A DNA stretch of 64,000 bases from Chitinophagales bacterium (GTDB taxonomy: Bacteria > Bacteroidota > Bacteroidia > Chitinophagales > UBA10324): positions 62,001 to 126,000 of the forward strand of contig JAIBAY010000009.1 in assembly GCA_019694975.1 (NCBI GenBank), in the 5' to 3' direction. The notes under the pieces are model-generated. The model did no database searches, was not told the origin of the DNA, and worked only from the letters and a program-made list of their open reading frames with translations. Below are positions 54,216 through 62,605 of the stretch, one piece after another. Numbering within the stretch: position 1 is the first letter of the stretch; every line of letters starts with the position of its first letter. The position numbers were made by a program, and so were the translations under genes.

Positions 54216-54806
54216 TCATTTTGCTTTGAAAAGATAGTTTTCAAAACGGGAGTCCTCCAGCTCAAAATTTTGCCGGCCCAATTTATAGTGAATGAAGCAG
54301 TCAAACTGATGTGTCATTCCGTTGGAGAATGTAACGAAGGTAAACTCAGCACTGTCGGCGTTAACCCAGCCAATGAGGTTGATATAGAATGATGACTTAT
54401 GTTGCTGTTGTAGCTGTGCTCCCTGTTCAGGGCTGATGAGTTTAAGTTGTGTGTTCCCGATGACTGGCGGCAATGATATATCAGGGAAATCGTCCGGTTG
54501 TCCGTAAACGTGTTTGCCAAAAAATAATGTATCGAAAGTAAGGTTGTATTCCTTCTTCACCAGTCGGATATAGTCACCAATGGCTTTTGCATATACATTA
54601 GCTAAATCAATTTCTTGTCCTTTCGCACTGCCGGTTTCCGCCGTTTGGCGGTTCACCGTCACAGCGCTGAAATCGGATGTGTTGTTTGCTATTGCATTCC
54701 TGGTTGATGAACCGGAACAACCGGACAGTAAGAGATAAACAAGCAGGCAACAGATTACGAGTGGAGGACTACTTTCTGTATTAAATTTTCTGTTCATACT
54801 ATGCAT
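54216..54806 (-). CDS. Hypothetical lipoprotein
   Basis: 196 residues. N-terminal hydrophobic segment 'VICCLLVYLLLSGCSGSS' with a lipobox (LLSGC), so it is lipid-anchored. The start may be the first ATG or the one three codons later. The rest is a small alpha/beta domain ('YIRLVKKEYNLTFDTLFFGK', 'INLIGWVNADSAEFTFVTFS'). Family not recognised. It precedes the hypothetical secreted protein on the same strand. Confidence 0.65.
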   Translation of the reverse strand: MHSMNRKFNTESSPPLVICCLLVYLLLSGCSGSSTRNAIANNTSDFSAVTVNRQTAETGSAKGQEIDLANVYAKAIGDYIRLVKKEYNLTFDTLFFGKHVYGQPDDFPDISLPPVIGNTQLKLISPEQGAQLQQQHKSSFYINLIGWVNADSAEFTFVTFSNGMTHQFDCFIHYKLGRQNFELEDSRFENYLFKAK

Positions 54807-54948
54807 GAATTTTAAATTTAAGCTGCCGCTGAATTGTTGCTATCTATGCCTGTAAGTGAGCATGGCTATTCAGCCCAAAAGTACCACTGGCTTAGTACGA
54901 ATACGCGGATAACCTGTTTATCCAAAAATAAAGATAAAGCGGTAAATG

Positions 54949-55075
54949 GAAGCTGTCTCAAATAGGCAATCAATGCAGTCATGCTGAATATAGTTCGGCA
55001 TATTTCAATGAATAGATGAGATCCTGATCCGGATCAATCGGTACAGGATGACTCCGGGTATTTTGAGGTGTCTTC
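54949..55075. repeat. MITE-like intergenic element, copy 3 (inverted)
   Basis: GAAGCTGTCTCAAAT at the left and TTTTGAGGTGTCTTC at the right. Read on the minus strand it aligns with copy 2 throughout: 'ACCCGGAGTCATCCTGT', 'GATTGATCCGGATCAGGATC', 'GACTGCATTGATTGCC'. It lies in the 394-bp gap 54807-55200, in which I see nothing else. Confidence 0.8.
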
Positions 55076-55200
55076 TAAAATGGCATAGGGATAGAGCGCG
55101 TGTTGTTCATCTGTGGCAGGGTAATGCCGGGAACCGTTTCTCATCACATTACAGGAAAAGCCAGGTGGCTATCACACTATGCAACGGTCACTATCGGCAA

Positions 55201-56253
55201 TCACTTGTTTTTCACACAGCGAACGGAATTACCGCTGTATTTAAAATTCACATCGGGCTGGAAAGCGTTGTTTTCTTTCAGGAAATAAATCATCGCAAAT
55301 TCATCACCGTCCTGCGTGGCGGTCCACCAGCTTGCTTCCTGCCCGACATTATAACTGATATATTCTGCGCTGTTTCCGCCCGGCAAAGCGGAAAAGCCGA
55401 ATTCATTTGTGCCGTTCATATGGTTAAGCCATCCTTCTTCACTTTTAAGTTTAGAAAACGGCACCTTATTTTGCATGAAGAAGGTTAGAAGTTCAGCCCA
55501 TTCAGCATCACTCGGTATGTGCCAGCCTTCCGGTGCCAGGCCCCTCGGGTCATTCACGGCGTACCAGTTATATAATTTACCATAGGTCATTCCATAATCA
55601 TTAACGCTGTTGGTACCATACCACCATGCTGGTTCATGGTTCATCTTGGCGGTTTCCCATTCTTCTTTGGTTTTCACCTGCCGTATCGGATCACCATTAC
55701 GGAATTTGTCGACATGCAGGTTTTCAGCCATCCAGGCTTGTTTTCCGATGGTGACTGATTGTAATGCGGACTCAACCTGATTTTTACCTGGTTTATCGGA
55801 TGCAGTCTCCTGTGGAATTGCATTCAGTTCATTGATCCATCCTTGTCTTCTTGTTTTCCAGTTTTCATCCACAGCCGACCATTTAATGTTGGATTCAAAC
55901 TCCAGGAGCAGTTTAACAACCTGCCCGGCTGCATGTGCATTGTTACACTCATTTACCCATGCATTGCGGCGTGCCGCCCAGTCAGCTTCAACAGCCTCCC
56001 ATTTCACATTCGATTCAAACTGCAGTAGTAGCTGAGCAGTTTTTTCAGGTGTGTTTTCAATTTTACAATTGCTCACCCATTGGCTCCTGGCGCTGTTCCA
56101 CTTTGTATCAACGGCTTCCCATTTGGTATGGCTTTCCAGTTCGAGCAAATACAAGGAAACGGATTGAGCTCCGGCAGAAAACGCTGCGGCAAGCAGAAAA
56201 AGCAGGACTAGTAAAACGGGTTTCATTTTATTGGAGAAATGGTTTGTTTTCAT
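55201..56253 (-). CDS. Secreted FISUMP-domain protein with three Trp-rich N-terminal repeats
   Basis: 350 residues from the ATG at 56253; the open frame continues 28 codons upstream, but the signal peptide (KPVLLVLLFLLAAAFSAGAQ) fits this start. Residues ~34-150 are three repeats with an exact 40-residue period (Trp45, Trp85 and Trp125), each 'KW.AV...W...R..W'. Residues ~165-350 are a Fibrobacter-paralogous (FISUMP) domain: 'GKQAWMAENL', 'YGKLYNWYAV', 'PEGWHIPSDAEWAEL', 'NEFGFSALPGG', 'ASWWTATQDGD' and 'SVRCVK'. FISUMP domains occur in secreted or lipid-anchored proteins of unknown role; their fold is C-type-lectin/FGE-like. Confidence 0.82.
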   Translation of the reverse strand: MKTNHFSNKMKPVLLVLLFLLAAAFSAGAQSVSLYLLELESHTKWEAVDTKWNSARSQWVSNCKIENTPEKTAQLLLQFESNVKWEAVEADWAARRNAWVNECNNAHAAGQVVKLLLEFESNIKWSAVDENWKTRRQGWINELNAIPQETASDKPGKNQVESALQSVTIGKQAWMAENLHVDKFRNGDPIRQVKTKEEWETAKMNHEPAWWYGTNSVNDYGMTYGKLYNWYAVNDPRGLAPEGWHIPSDAEWAELLTFFMQNKVPFSKLKSEEGWLNHMNGTNEFGFSALPGGNSAEYISYNVGQEASWWTATQDGDEFAMIYFLKENNAFQPDVNFKYSGNSVRCVKNK

Positions 56254-56454
56254 GCGTATCATCCGATTACCATTTTGAATCTGGCTGCTCAGATATTGAG
56301 AACAATTGTTGCCGGAATGCCATCCGGCGATTCCCATATTTGCACAGCATAATAATAATAAATTTGGCTTAAAAAAAAGCCAGATAGGGAATACGATTAT
56401 CGTCGTGATGGCATTACACAGCGGCTAATGTTATCGGCTGCTTTGCTGCTCACG

Positions 56455-57009
56455 TCAATCATACCCGTTCAATTGATGTTGTCTGTGCGCAATGAAAAGC
56501 AGAACTGTCATTACAACAACTGAAATAACTGAAGATGCTAAAGTGCCGAGATGCAGGCCGCCTTTGTCAATTGGTTTTGTGAGGAAGTCGCCAAAGGTTG
56601 CACCGAATGGTCGGGTGAAAACAAAGGCAATCCAAAACAAAAGAATGTGATTGATTTTTGTAAGATAATGTAGAAGCACAACAATAAGAATTACGCCACC
56701 TGTTACAAAAGCGCCTTGTAAATAGCTCATACCAAAATAGTCCCCGAGAAAGTCTCCGAATGCAGTTCCCAAACTGTTAGAAAAAAGAATTGCAGTCCAG
56801 TAAAAAATTTCTTTTTGCTTGTCTGCAATCGGAAACACTTGAAGATTTTTGTATTTGCGAAACCATAAAAACAAAGTGAGCAACAAGCAACTCAGAAGCA
56901 AAGCACTTCCAATTGTGTATCCAAGGTGCAATGTTCTGTCAATGTAGTCAGAGATTTCTGTTCCTGATGTTGTCGTGCCGATAATGACTAACCAATAAAT
57001 GACAGGCAC
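56455..57009 (-). pseudogene. N-terminally truncated COG4705-like membrane protein
   Basis: 184 codons with about five membrane helices. 'VIYWLVIIGTTTSGTEISDY', 'FYWTAILFSNSLGTAFGDFL' and 'FWIAFVFTRPFGATFGDFLT' match the later repeats of the ~250-residue COG4705 membrane-protein family. The expected first ~70 residues are missing: an in-frame stop occurs eight codons before the conserved 'YVPVIYW', and only 58 bp separate it from the VOC gene. It could still be translated from GTG (before PVIYW), but it looks like a deletion remnant. Confidence 0.6.
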
Positions 57010-57067
57010 ATATTTTTTGACAGAAAGTTACGTGAGCAACACAACAAGGAAAAAGCAAAGGGTGACA

Positions 57068-57436
57068 TTATTTCATTGAGTGAAGTGCAATTTTGTTTCC
57101 TTCTGTGTCGGCTATGTGAGCCATAAAGCCGTTGCCACCGATTGAGGTTTTTGGCAAAAGAATTTTGCCTCCAGCTGCCTCAACTTTAGAGAGCGGAACA
57201 CTTAGATCATCTCCGCCATTAAGGTAGATTAAAGCACCAGTCATTGAGGGTTCAAAACCTTCGCCTTCTACAATTCCACCTGTTACCCCGTTTTGCATGT
57301 CGCCGGGCAAGATGCCATACTTGTAAGCAGGGTGGGGCATTTCCTGAATGTCTTCACCTAATAGCGTTGCGTAAAATGCTTTTGCTCTGTTGAAATTTTT
57401 CACTGGAATTTCAAACCAATTGATTGAATTTGTCAT
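57068..57436 (-). CDS. VOC (glyoxalase/bleomycin-resistance fold) family protein
   Basis: 122 residues. 'INWFEIPVKNFNRAKAFYAT' is the standard VOC opening; 'GALIYLNGGDDLSVPLSKVE', 'AGGKILLPKTSIGGNGFMAH' and 'DTEGNKIALH' complete the second beta-alpha-beta-beta-beta unit. This is the common small VOC subgroup of unknown substrate. It lies third-to-fourth in a minus-strand cluster with TfoX-N and SRPBCC genes, 30 bp after the TfoX-N gene. Confidence 0.85.
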   Translation of the reverse strand: MTNSINWFEIPVKNFNRAKAFYATLLGEDIQEMPHPAYKYGILPGDMQNGVTGGIVEGEGFEPSMTGALIYLNGGDDLSVPLSKVEAAGGKILLPKTSIGGNGFMAHIADTEGNKIALHSMK

Positions 57437-57466
57437 GTTACTTGATTTTGATGGTTATTGATGAAA

Positions 57467-57811
57467 TTATTTTTTCTTCTTTTTTGATGACTTGGCTTTG
57501 CTGTTGAACTCCAAACTAAGGTTTATCCAGTAGTCAAATTTTTTTTTGGTTTTCATGATTGAGTCATCCACCATTACATAACCTTTCATTGGTCTGCCTG
57601 TGAAATCCATGATGCGACAACCTGTTTTTTCTATAACAGTGTCTTGCATTTCAGGTGCAATGCGACACATCATATCATCTTTGATGATGCCGATGCACAT
57701 TTTGTCGTTTACCATAAATGTCAAGCCGCCCATCATTTCCTTTTCTACAATGTTTGGAATATCTGCAAGTTGATCCCGAATTCGATTTGCTAATGCTTCG
57801 TTGTAAGCCAT
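57467..57811 (-). CDS. TfoX/Sxy N-terminal domain protein
   Basis: 114 residues. 'MAYNEALANRIRDQL', 'VEKEMMGGLTFMVNDKMCIG' and 'MCRIAPE', 'GRPMKGYVMVDD' are typical of the TfoX N-terminal domain found alone in many bacteria. The C-terminal TfoX part and a competence role are not implied. A lysine tail (SSKKKKK) ends the protein. It lies 10 bp after an SRPBCC gene. Confidence 0.85.
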   Translation of the reverse strand: MAYNEALANRIRDQLADIPNIVEKEMMGGLTFMVNDKMCIGIIKDDMMCRIAPEMQDTVIEKTGCRIMDFTGRPMKGYVMVDDSIMKTKKKFDYWINLSLEFNSKAKSSKKKKK

Positions 57812-57820
57812 GTGTAAAGG

Positions 57821-58267
57821 TTAATGAGTTTCAGCATAAGATTTAAGACCTGCAAGGAATATTTTTATTCCAGTGTCCGACTGTTTGCGTATCATCAAAC
57901 TGTCAAGCAACTTGCCCAGCAAACCAAACTTAACGGTGTATTCCATTACCTGTTTAACTTTTGTTTGGTTGCCGATTTTCTCAAAGCTGTAGCTGTGTTG
58001 CAAACCTTTGATTGGAAAGGAACAATCTGTGAGTTGATAGGTCAATGCCTCGTTAGCTTTGAACACCGTTACTGTTTCTTCAAACCAGTTTTTGCCGTCA
58101 ACCATCAGCACTTTTCTTTTTGCTCCGATGCCTGTCTTTTTGTTTGAAAGCAAAGTTGCTTTCTTAACCGCCGGGTCATACCTGTCTAAGAGTTCAAGGT
58201 CAGTAAGCATTGTCCAAACCCTGTCAATGCTTGCGTTTACCATGATTTCGTTGTGGATAGTTGCCAT
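57821..58267 (-). CDS. SRPBCC-family (START-like) protein 1
   Basis: 148 residues. 'MVNASIDRVWTMLTDLELLD', then 'YDPAVKKATLLSN' and 'WFEETVTVFKANEALTYQLT' are the polyketide-cyclase/SRPBCC fold pattern. Probably binds a small hydrophobic ligand; none is known. Its ATG is 2 bp after the stop of the second SRPBCC gene, and it is similar in layout to that gene (old duplication). Confidence 0.82.
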   Translation of the reverse strand: MATIHNEIMVNASIDRVWTMLTDLELLDRYDPAVKKATLLSNKKTGIGAKRKVLMVDGKNWFEETVTVFKANEALTYQLTDCSFPIKGLQHSYSFEKIGNQTKVKQVMEYTVKFGLLGKLLDSLMIRKQSDTGIKIFLAGLKSYAETH

Positions 58268-58269
58268 AC

Positions 58270-58731
58270 TTATTTTTTTTCTGCAATTGTTTTAATGTTA
58301 GAAAGAATTTGTCCTTGGATTTCACCCATCTTTTTTTTCATCATCAAAACATTTATGATTTTAGCCATCAGGTTTGCAGGTTCGTAATAAGATTCATTTA
58401 CGATTTTAGTTTTGTTATCACCAATCTTTTCAAGATAGAAACAAAATTTTGGGTCTTTCAGCATCTTCCCCATTCCCATGCTGTCGTTTTCTATTGCCCA
58501 GACAGTTTTTTGTTCGTGAACAAGCTCAACCAGTTTTTCTGTCATAGTTCCTCTCTTGCCTCGGTTTTCCATTTCACAAGTTCGGGTTTCGCCTTGCTTG
58601 TCCATCCGTCCTGTAGCTGTAATAACGCCGGGATTTATTTTGTCTAAAAGTTTAATGTCGGTGATAATTGCCCAAACGGTGCTGATAGACGCATCGATTG
58701 TAGTTTCATTTCGTGCCTGTAGTTTGCTCAT
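58270..58731 (-). CDS. SRPBCC-family (START-like) protein 2
   Basis: 153 residues. 'ETTIDASISTVWAIITDIKL', 'INPGVITATGRMDKQGETRT' and 'KTKIVNESYYEPANL' are SRPBCC-fold signatures. First gene of the five-gene minus-strand cluster, divergent from the HxlR regulator across ~95 bp that contain a palindrome. It may be the main target of that regulator (inferred from position). Confidence 0.82.
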   Translation of the reverse strand: MSKLQARNETTIDASISTVWAIITDIKLLDKINPGVITATGRMDKQGETRTCEMENRGKRGTMTEKLVELVHEQKTVWAIENDSMGMGKMLKDPKFCFYLEKIGDNKTKIVNESYYEPANLMAKIINVLMMKKKMGEIQGQILSNIKTIAEKK

Positions 58732-58789
58732 TTTATTACTGATTATATGTGTTGATGGAATGATTCTTGGCCGTAAATATAAAGCAAAC

Positions 58790-58808
58790 CACTTGGAATA
58801 TACAAGTG
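58790..58808. promoter_or_regulatory. Candidate HxlR operator
   Basis: CACTTG-GAATATA-CAAGTG, a 6-bp perfect inverted repeat with a 7-bp spacer, between the divergent SRPBCC and HxlR genes and 18 bp before the HxlR start. A TACTTTTG box (58815-58822) directly follows. Confidence 0.5.
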
Positions 58809-58826
58809 CTTTTGTACTTTTGTATT

Positions 58827-59237
58827 GTGAAAAAGAAAAAAATATCCTTTAGGTCTGATTGCCCGATTGGTAAAACGCTTGATATTCTGGGTGATAAATG
58901 GTCGTTGCTTATTGTGAGAGATTTAGTATTTAAAGGAAAAAATACTTACGGCGCTTTCCTCAATGGTGGCGAAGGAATTACAACCAGTGTCCTTGCCGAT
59001 AAACTGGCATTGCTTGAAGGTGGTGGAATAATTTCAAAGGAAGTTCACCCGGACAGCAAAGCGAAAATTCTTTACAGACTCACTCAAAAGGGGATTGATT
59101 TAATTCCGGTTCTGGTTGAAGTAATTGCATGGAGTGAAAAGTATCATGAAGTTCATCCGCAAGCAACAGCGTTTGCTAAGCAGTTGAAAAGAGATAAGGA
59201 AAGTGTCATTAAAATGCTGCGGGAAAGTTTAAAGTAA
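58827..59237 (+). CDS. HxlR-family winged-helix transcriptional regulator (GTG start)
   Basis: 136 residues from GTG at 58827 (then KKKKISFRSDCPIGKTLDIL). A TTG 60 bp further up would make an implausible N-terminus. 'LGDKWSLLIVRDLVFKGKNT' (recognition region), 'GITTSVLADKLALLEGGGII' and 'ILYRLTQKGIDLIPVLVEV' are typical of HxlR. The single N-terminal Cys of redox/aldehyde-sensing members is present (SDCPIG). It likely controls the divergent SRPBCC-TfoX-VOC cluster. Confidence 0.88.
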   Translation: MKKKKISFRSDCPIGKTLDILGDKWSLLIVRDLVFKGKNTYGAFLNGGEGITTSVLADKLALLEGGGIISKEVHPDSKAKILYRLTQKGIDLIPVLVEVIAWSEKYHEVHPQATAFAKQLKRDKESVIKMLRESLK

Positions 59238-59681
59238 AACATAAGTTTAAAGCATTGGCGAAAAAATTCTTTTGTTTATTTTGTTTGAACCTGACTTTTC
59301 GTGTGTGACTATAAAAGGAAAGTGTGTTTTATTAATAAGCGTGGTAGTGCTGTTTTTGCAAATTTGTTTTTTTATCGTAGACATTAGAAGCAATGACGGT
59401 TGGGGTTTAACGTATTTCCAAGACAGTTCATTCAAAACGGTAGCGTTCATGGTCTGCCGTATCGTATAAGAGCTTCATCCGGCGTTTTTGCGCTTGGCGA
59501 ATAATGGAATTTCGGAGCAATAAGCTGTTTGCCGGCACTGAACTTGATACGAAGCACAAAGCTTCATTTAAGCACTGAACCACCAATTTTTTGCAGGTGC
59601 GGTTTTCTGCAGTTATCCTGGCCATCTGATGTCGTGTAGTTTAAAATCCGGAGGAAGATTTGGCAGAGAGATTTATGATTA
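59238..59681. other. Structured 444-bp spacer at the left end of the cassette-like region
   Basis: No coding frame with family similarity. It contains several short inverted repeats, e.g. GAAGCACAAAGCTTC (59550-59564). Its position, directly after the 3' end of a minus-strand gene, is like the other spacers described to its right. Confidence 0.4.
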
Positions 59682-60422
59682 TCACTTTTTCAGTTCGTTT
59701 TTAAGTGCAACCAAATCAGAATAAGGTGCAGTTTCTTTATTCTCCCACTTCTTTTTTTTGTTGAGCCGATTATCAATAGCGGATAAAGTTGCTTTCTTAT
59801 CTTTCGCAAAGATTTTCTGTATAAGTTGCCGGGTTGGAAAATCAGTCGGGTCGTAATACATCCAAACATTTATAAGAAGTGGTAAGTCTTTAACATCACT
59901 TTCCGTTTGAAGAAATTGCAAAGCATTTTTCATTGCGTCCTTGTTCGTTGGCGAGTCAGTGCTTTCGGATAGTTTTATGTAATTCTTAAAAATTCTGTCA
60001 ACGATTTTGATTGGTGTTTCCTTTTTATCAGCGGTAACAGTTTTTGTTTTTACTTTCTTGCGAATGACCTCCAGGCCGTTCAAATAAATTTTCTCTGTTA
60101 GTTTGGCAGCAATCTCATCAACCAGCAGTGTGTCGCCAATGGTATGTATGTAACATGATTGGTTGGCATTCCAAATGTCAATGTCTAAAAGAGTGTCGGG
60201 CAAACAAAACGCTAACACAAATTTTAAGTAAACTGTTGGATGGGTGTCTTGGAATTTGTAACCGCAAAAGGAAATTGGTGTTCCGTTTTGTAAATAAAAA
60301 ATGGTGTCTGGTTTATTGTAGGCTTTGATCTGCGATTCCGGACACACACAATTTTTACTGCTTGTCTGCCCAAATGCAGAAATAATAATAGTCAAAAAAA
60401 GTAAGGTAAAAAGGTTATTCAT
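59682..60422 (-). CDS. Hypothetical secreted protein
   Basis: 246 residues with signal peptide (MNNLFTLLFLTIIISAFGQ). Cys residues at 'KNCVCPES', 'SFCGYKF' and 'AFCLPD' suggest disulfides. The C-terminal half is helical and charged, with a HEAT-like feel ('DLPLLINVWMYYDPTDFPTR' then 'QLIQKIFAKDKKATL'). I do not recognise a family. It is one of several unrelated minus-strand genes in this region separated by structured spacers, and its 5' side carries direct repeat copy 1. Confidence 0.65.
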   Translation of the reverse strand: MNNLFTLLFLTIIISAFGQTSSKNCVCPESQIKAYNKPDTIFYLQNGTPISFCGYKFQDTHPTVYLKFVLAFCLPDTLLDIDIWNANQSCYIHTIGDTLLVDEIAAKLTEKIYLNGLEVIRKKVKTKTVTADKKETPIKIVDRIFKNYIKLSESTDSPTNKDAMKNALQFLQTESDVKDLPLLINVWMYYDPTDFPTRQLIQKIFAKDKKATLSAIDNRLNKKKKWENKETAPYSDLVALKNELKK

Positions 60423-60466
60423 TGCTCGTCAGTTTGATGTCAGGAGGCTTCTCCAATGGATGCAGA

Positions 60467-60567
60467 TAACGCCAGTCTGTGAAAAAACCAATTAACAATT
60501 ATGTTAAAAATTACGTTGATAAAGACATCGAAATAGAATTCGCCCAGATCAAGTGATTAAGGATCTT
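60467..60567. repeat. ~100-bp direct repeat, copy 1
   Basis: Starts TAACGCCAGTCTGTGAAAAA, continues CCAATTAACAATTATGTTA and ends AAGTGATTAAGGATCTT. It matches copy 2 (62606-62705) over its whole length with about four-fifths identity by eye. It lies 45 bp upstream of a minus-strand start codon. Confidence 0.8.
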
Positions 60568-60574
60568 TATTCCG

Positions 60575-60699
60575 CCGCTGCGTCTCCGCCTGCAAGCCTG
60601 TGCTGTGAGGTGGCGGGACAAAAGGCAATGCATAGCATAGAATCCATCCGTGTCCCGTTTTCTATCTATAAAACCATGCCTGCCGAGACACGGAAGCGG
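60575..60699. other. Nested palindromic spacer
   Basis: Outer arms CCGCTGCGTCTC (60575-60586) and GAGACACGGAAGCGG (60685-60699) are imperfectly complementary. Inner arms GCGGGACA (60613-60620) and TGTCCCGT (60651-60658) pair at seven of eight positions. It sits after the 3' end of the neighbouring minus-strand gene. Terminator, structured RNA or recombination site are possible. Confidence 0.5.
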
Positions 60700-60719
60700 T
60701 GTAAAGCTCGCTAAGCAAA

Positions 60720-61808
60720 TTATAACCTGTCATGTCCTAATAACTTTTTCTTATAAAGTTTGTCCACGAGCCACATGCCTACCCAATACAAAGGCATCAA
60801 TACCGGATAGAGAACCATGACAAAGAAAGTGTAGCCATGATAATGTGATGCCTCATCTCCAATTACATTATCAATGAGGTCATAGGAATACATGTTGAAG
60901 CACAGAATCACAAATGGTATGAGAATACTACCTGCTATCAAAACCCAGGAATATTTCTTCTGTGTATTTCGCTTTCTAAAAAGCCGTATGAGAACTAAAT
61001 GAAGAATTGCAATGACGATGGCAAAGCACAATGTCAATTTATTTGTCCCGATACTCATTAATGTTGCTGCGGTGGAATTCAATTCCGGAACAAAATAAAT
61101 TTGCAGATATTTTCCCGGAAGCTGGTTAAATGTCCAAACTGAAACGGAATCGAGTTTCCCTGAAGCCGGGTTTCCGAAATTTGTGGTGATTGTTTTTTTG
61201 AATTGGGTTGCATCTACAGTAATCTCCAGCGAACCAAAGGACTTCCAAAATTCAGCAGGCGAAAGAGAATAGCGAAAACTGTAATTTTTAACCCATTGTC
61301 GCAAATCAAGCCAGGAAGTAGCGGTATATTCAACTCGGATGTTGTGTTCGCCTTTCGTCAGAGAGGTCTCGAAATATTTTAACTCGTTAAGCTGGTAAAC
61401 GAAACCTGAGTTCTCCTCCCAATAAATTGTCACTTCATTGCGTCCGTCAAAAATATTCGAGAAATGCTGAAACGGCGAATTGGAGATATGCTCATATGCT
61501 GCTGGAATAGATGATATAGTTACCATCTGATTATCCACCCAAACTTTGAAGTCGCCATTGTAGTCCACTGCATGAAACAACAAAGGGATTTGTCTGCCCT
61601 CTGTATCGGTTTTTACCGCATACTCAATTTTGAATAATGCTGTCTTAAAACTGCTGTCAGGTTTTATGTAAATCTTCTCGTGAAGAATGTCAATATTTCT
61701 GCTGCTAAATGCCGAACTTGAAAATGTTCCTTCACGATATGGAGAGGCCATGTTTGCAAAACAGAGATGACCAAATAGGAGTGAAAATATTGTGAATAAA
61801 TGTTTCAT
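60720..61808 (-). CDS. Hypothetical protein: exported domain plus C-terminal membrane helices
   Basis: 362 residues. Signal peptide (MKHLFTIFSLLFGHLCFA), then a ~240-residue exported domain rich in aromatic strands ('EVTIYWEENSGFVYQL', 'WLDLRQWVKNYSFRYSL'), then three membrane helices near 265-285, 297-317 and 328-350. It ends in basic residues, consistent with a cytosolic C-terminus. No family recognised. It is flanked on both sides by palindromic spacers. Confidence 0.65.
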   Translation of the reverse strand: MKHLFTIFSLLFGHLCFANMASPYREGTFSSSAFSSRNIDILHEKIYIKPDSSFKTALFKIEYAVKTDTEGRQIPLLFHAVDYNGDFKVWVDNQMVTISSIPAAYEHISNSPFQHFSNIFDGRNEVTIYWEENSGFVYQLNELKYFETSLTKGEHNIRVEYTATSWLDLRQWVKNYSFRYSLSPAEFWKSFGSLEITVDATQFKKTITTNFGNPASGKLDSVSVWTFNQLPGKYLQIYFVPELNSTAATLMSIGTNKLTLCFAIVIAILHLVLIRLFRKRNTQKKYSWVLIAGSILIPFVILCFNMYSYDLIDNVIGDEASHYHGYTFFVMVLYPVLMPLYWVGMWLVDKLYKKKLLGHDRL

Positions 61809-61860
61809 TTCTTACTGTCAGTTCAAAGTTAGCAGTGTCGCCAAAGCATTGTGGTTAATG

Positions 61861-61971
61861 GTTTGCAGTTTTGCGATGGGCGGGCTTATCACTACAAATG
61901 TTGATGCGCAGAACTGAACTTTCAGCTACCACAAAATGATCTGCGGGGCACGAAACCCCGCCAATTGCAAA
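61861..61971. other. Nested palindromic spacer
   Basis: GTTTGCA near the left end is complementary to TGCAAAT near the right end. Inside is the stem GCGGGG-CACGAAA-CCCCGC (61943-61961). It lies between two minus-strand hypothetical genes, as the spacer at 60575 does. Confidence 0.5.
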
Positions 61972-62012
61972 TGTGCTGCCGGCGGCTGCCTTTCTGTTCA
62001 TCCGAAAATTGT

Positions 62013-62534
62013 TCATTGTATCATGTAAAAGTTTTTGTCCAGCAACCAATTTCTCATAAACTCAATATCGCTCACATGATGCTCAACAGTCCGTCCGTTT
62101 GCAGTCTCGCAGTCAATTTCACAGATTTTACCATTTACGTGTTTGATTTTATTTCCATCAAGTCTGCCTCCAAATTCAATAATACCGTCAACAGCTTCTG
62201 CGATTTTGAGTGTTAGTTGCCCCAAAATTTTATGATCGGCCTTATCGTTGCACCTTGCATAGAGGCCAATATCATATTTTGGATAAAACTTAAATTTATC
62301 TTCTATTGACTTTAATTCCGACTCTGAATAATTGTAGTAATCATTAGTGATGGGATTGAGTTCCACTCCAAAAGGTCTTAAATCCTCTTTGTCAGGAGAT
62401 GCTAAAGTTGAGTTTATATAAAAATCATGCTCTGTTCTTTCGCTCGCAAGGTCGTCAATGACTTTGTAGATCAAAGCTATCGTAGAACTGTTTGGAGCAA
62501 TTCTTAATAAAACAGAGGATGCCGGACCCGCCAT
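62013..62534 (-). CDS. Hypothetical protein (resembles DUF6368)
   Basis: 173 residues from the ATG at 62534 (MAGPASSVLLRIAPNSSTIA). The open frame extends 34 codons further from TTG, but that part overlaps direct repeat copy 2 and is not gene-like. No signal peptide or membrane helix. Features: 'FYINSTLASPDKEDLRPFGV', 'IGLYARCNDKADHKILGQLT' and 'GIIEFGGRLD'. The N-terminal pattern reminds me of DUF6368, a domain of unknown function that often sits in polymorphic-toxin or cassette contexts; this match is from memory only. Confidence 0.6.
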   Translation of the reverse strand: MAGPASSVLLRIAPNSSTIALIYKVIDDLASERTEHDFYINSTLASPDKEDLRPFGVELNPITNDYYNYSESELKSIEDKFKFYPKYDIGLYARCNDKADHKILGQLTLKIAEAVDGIIEFGGRLDGNKIKHVNGKICEIDCETANGRTVEHHVSDIEFMRNWLLDKNFYMIQ

Positions 62535-62605
62535 GATAATTTCTTTAATTGTCAATTTTTTTGCACAAATTTTTTGAGTTTGTAATGTCGTCACAAGCTT
62601 GCTGC

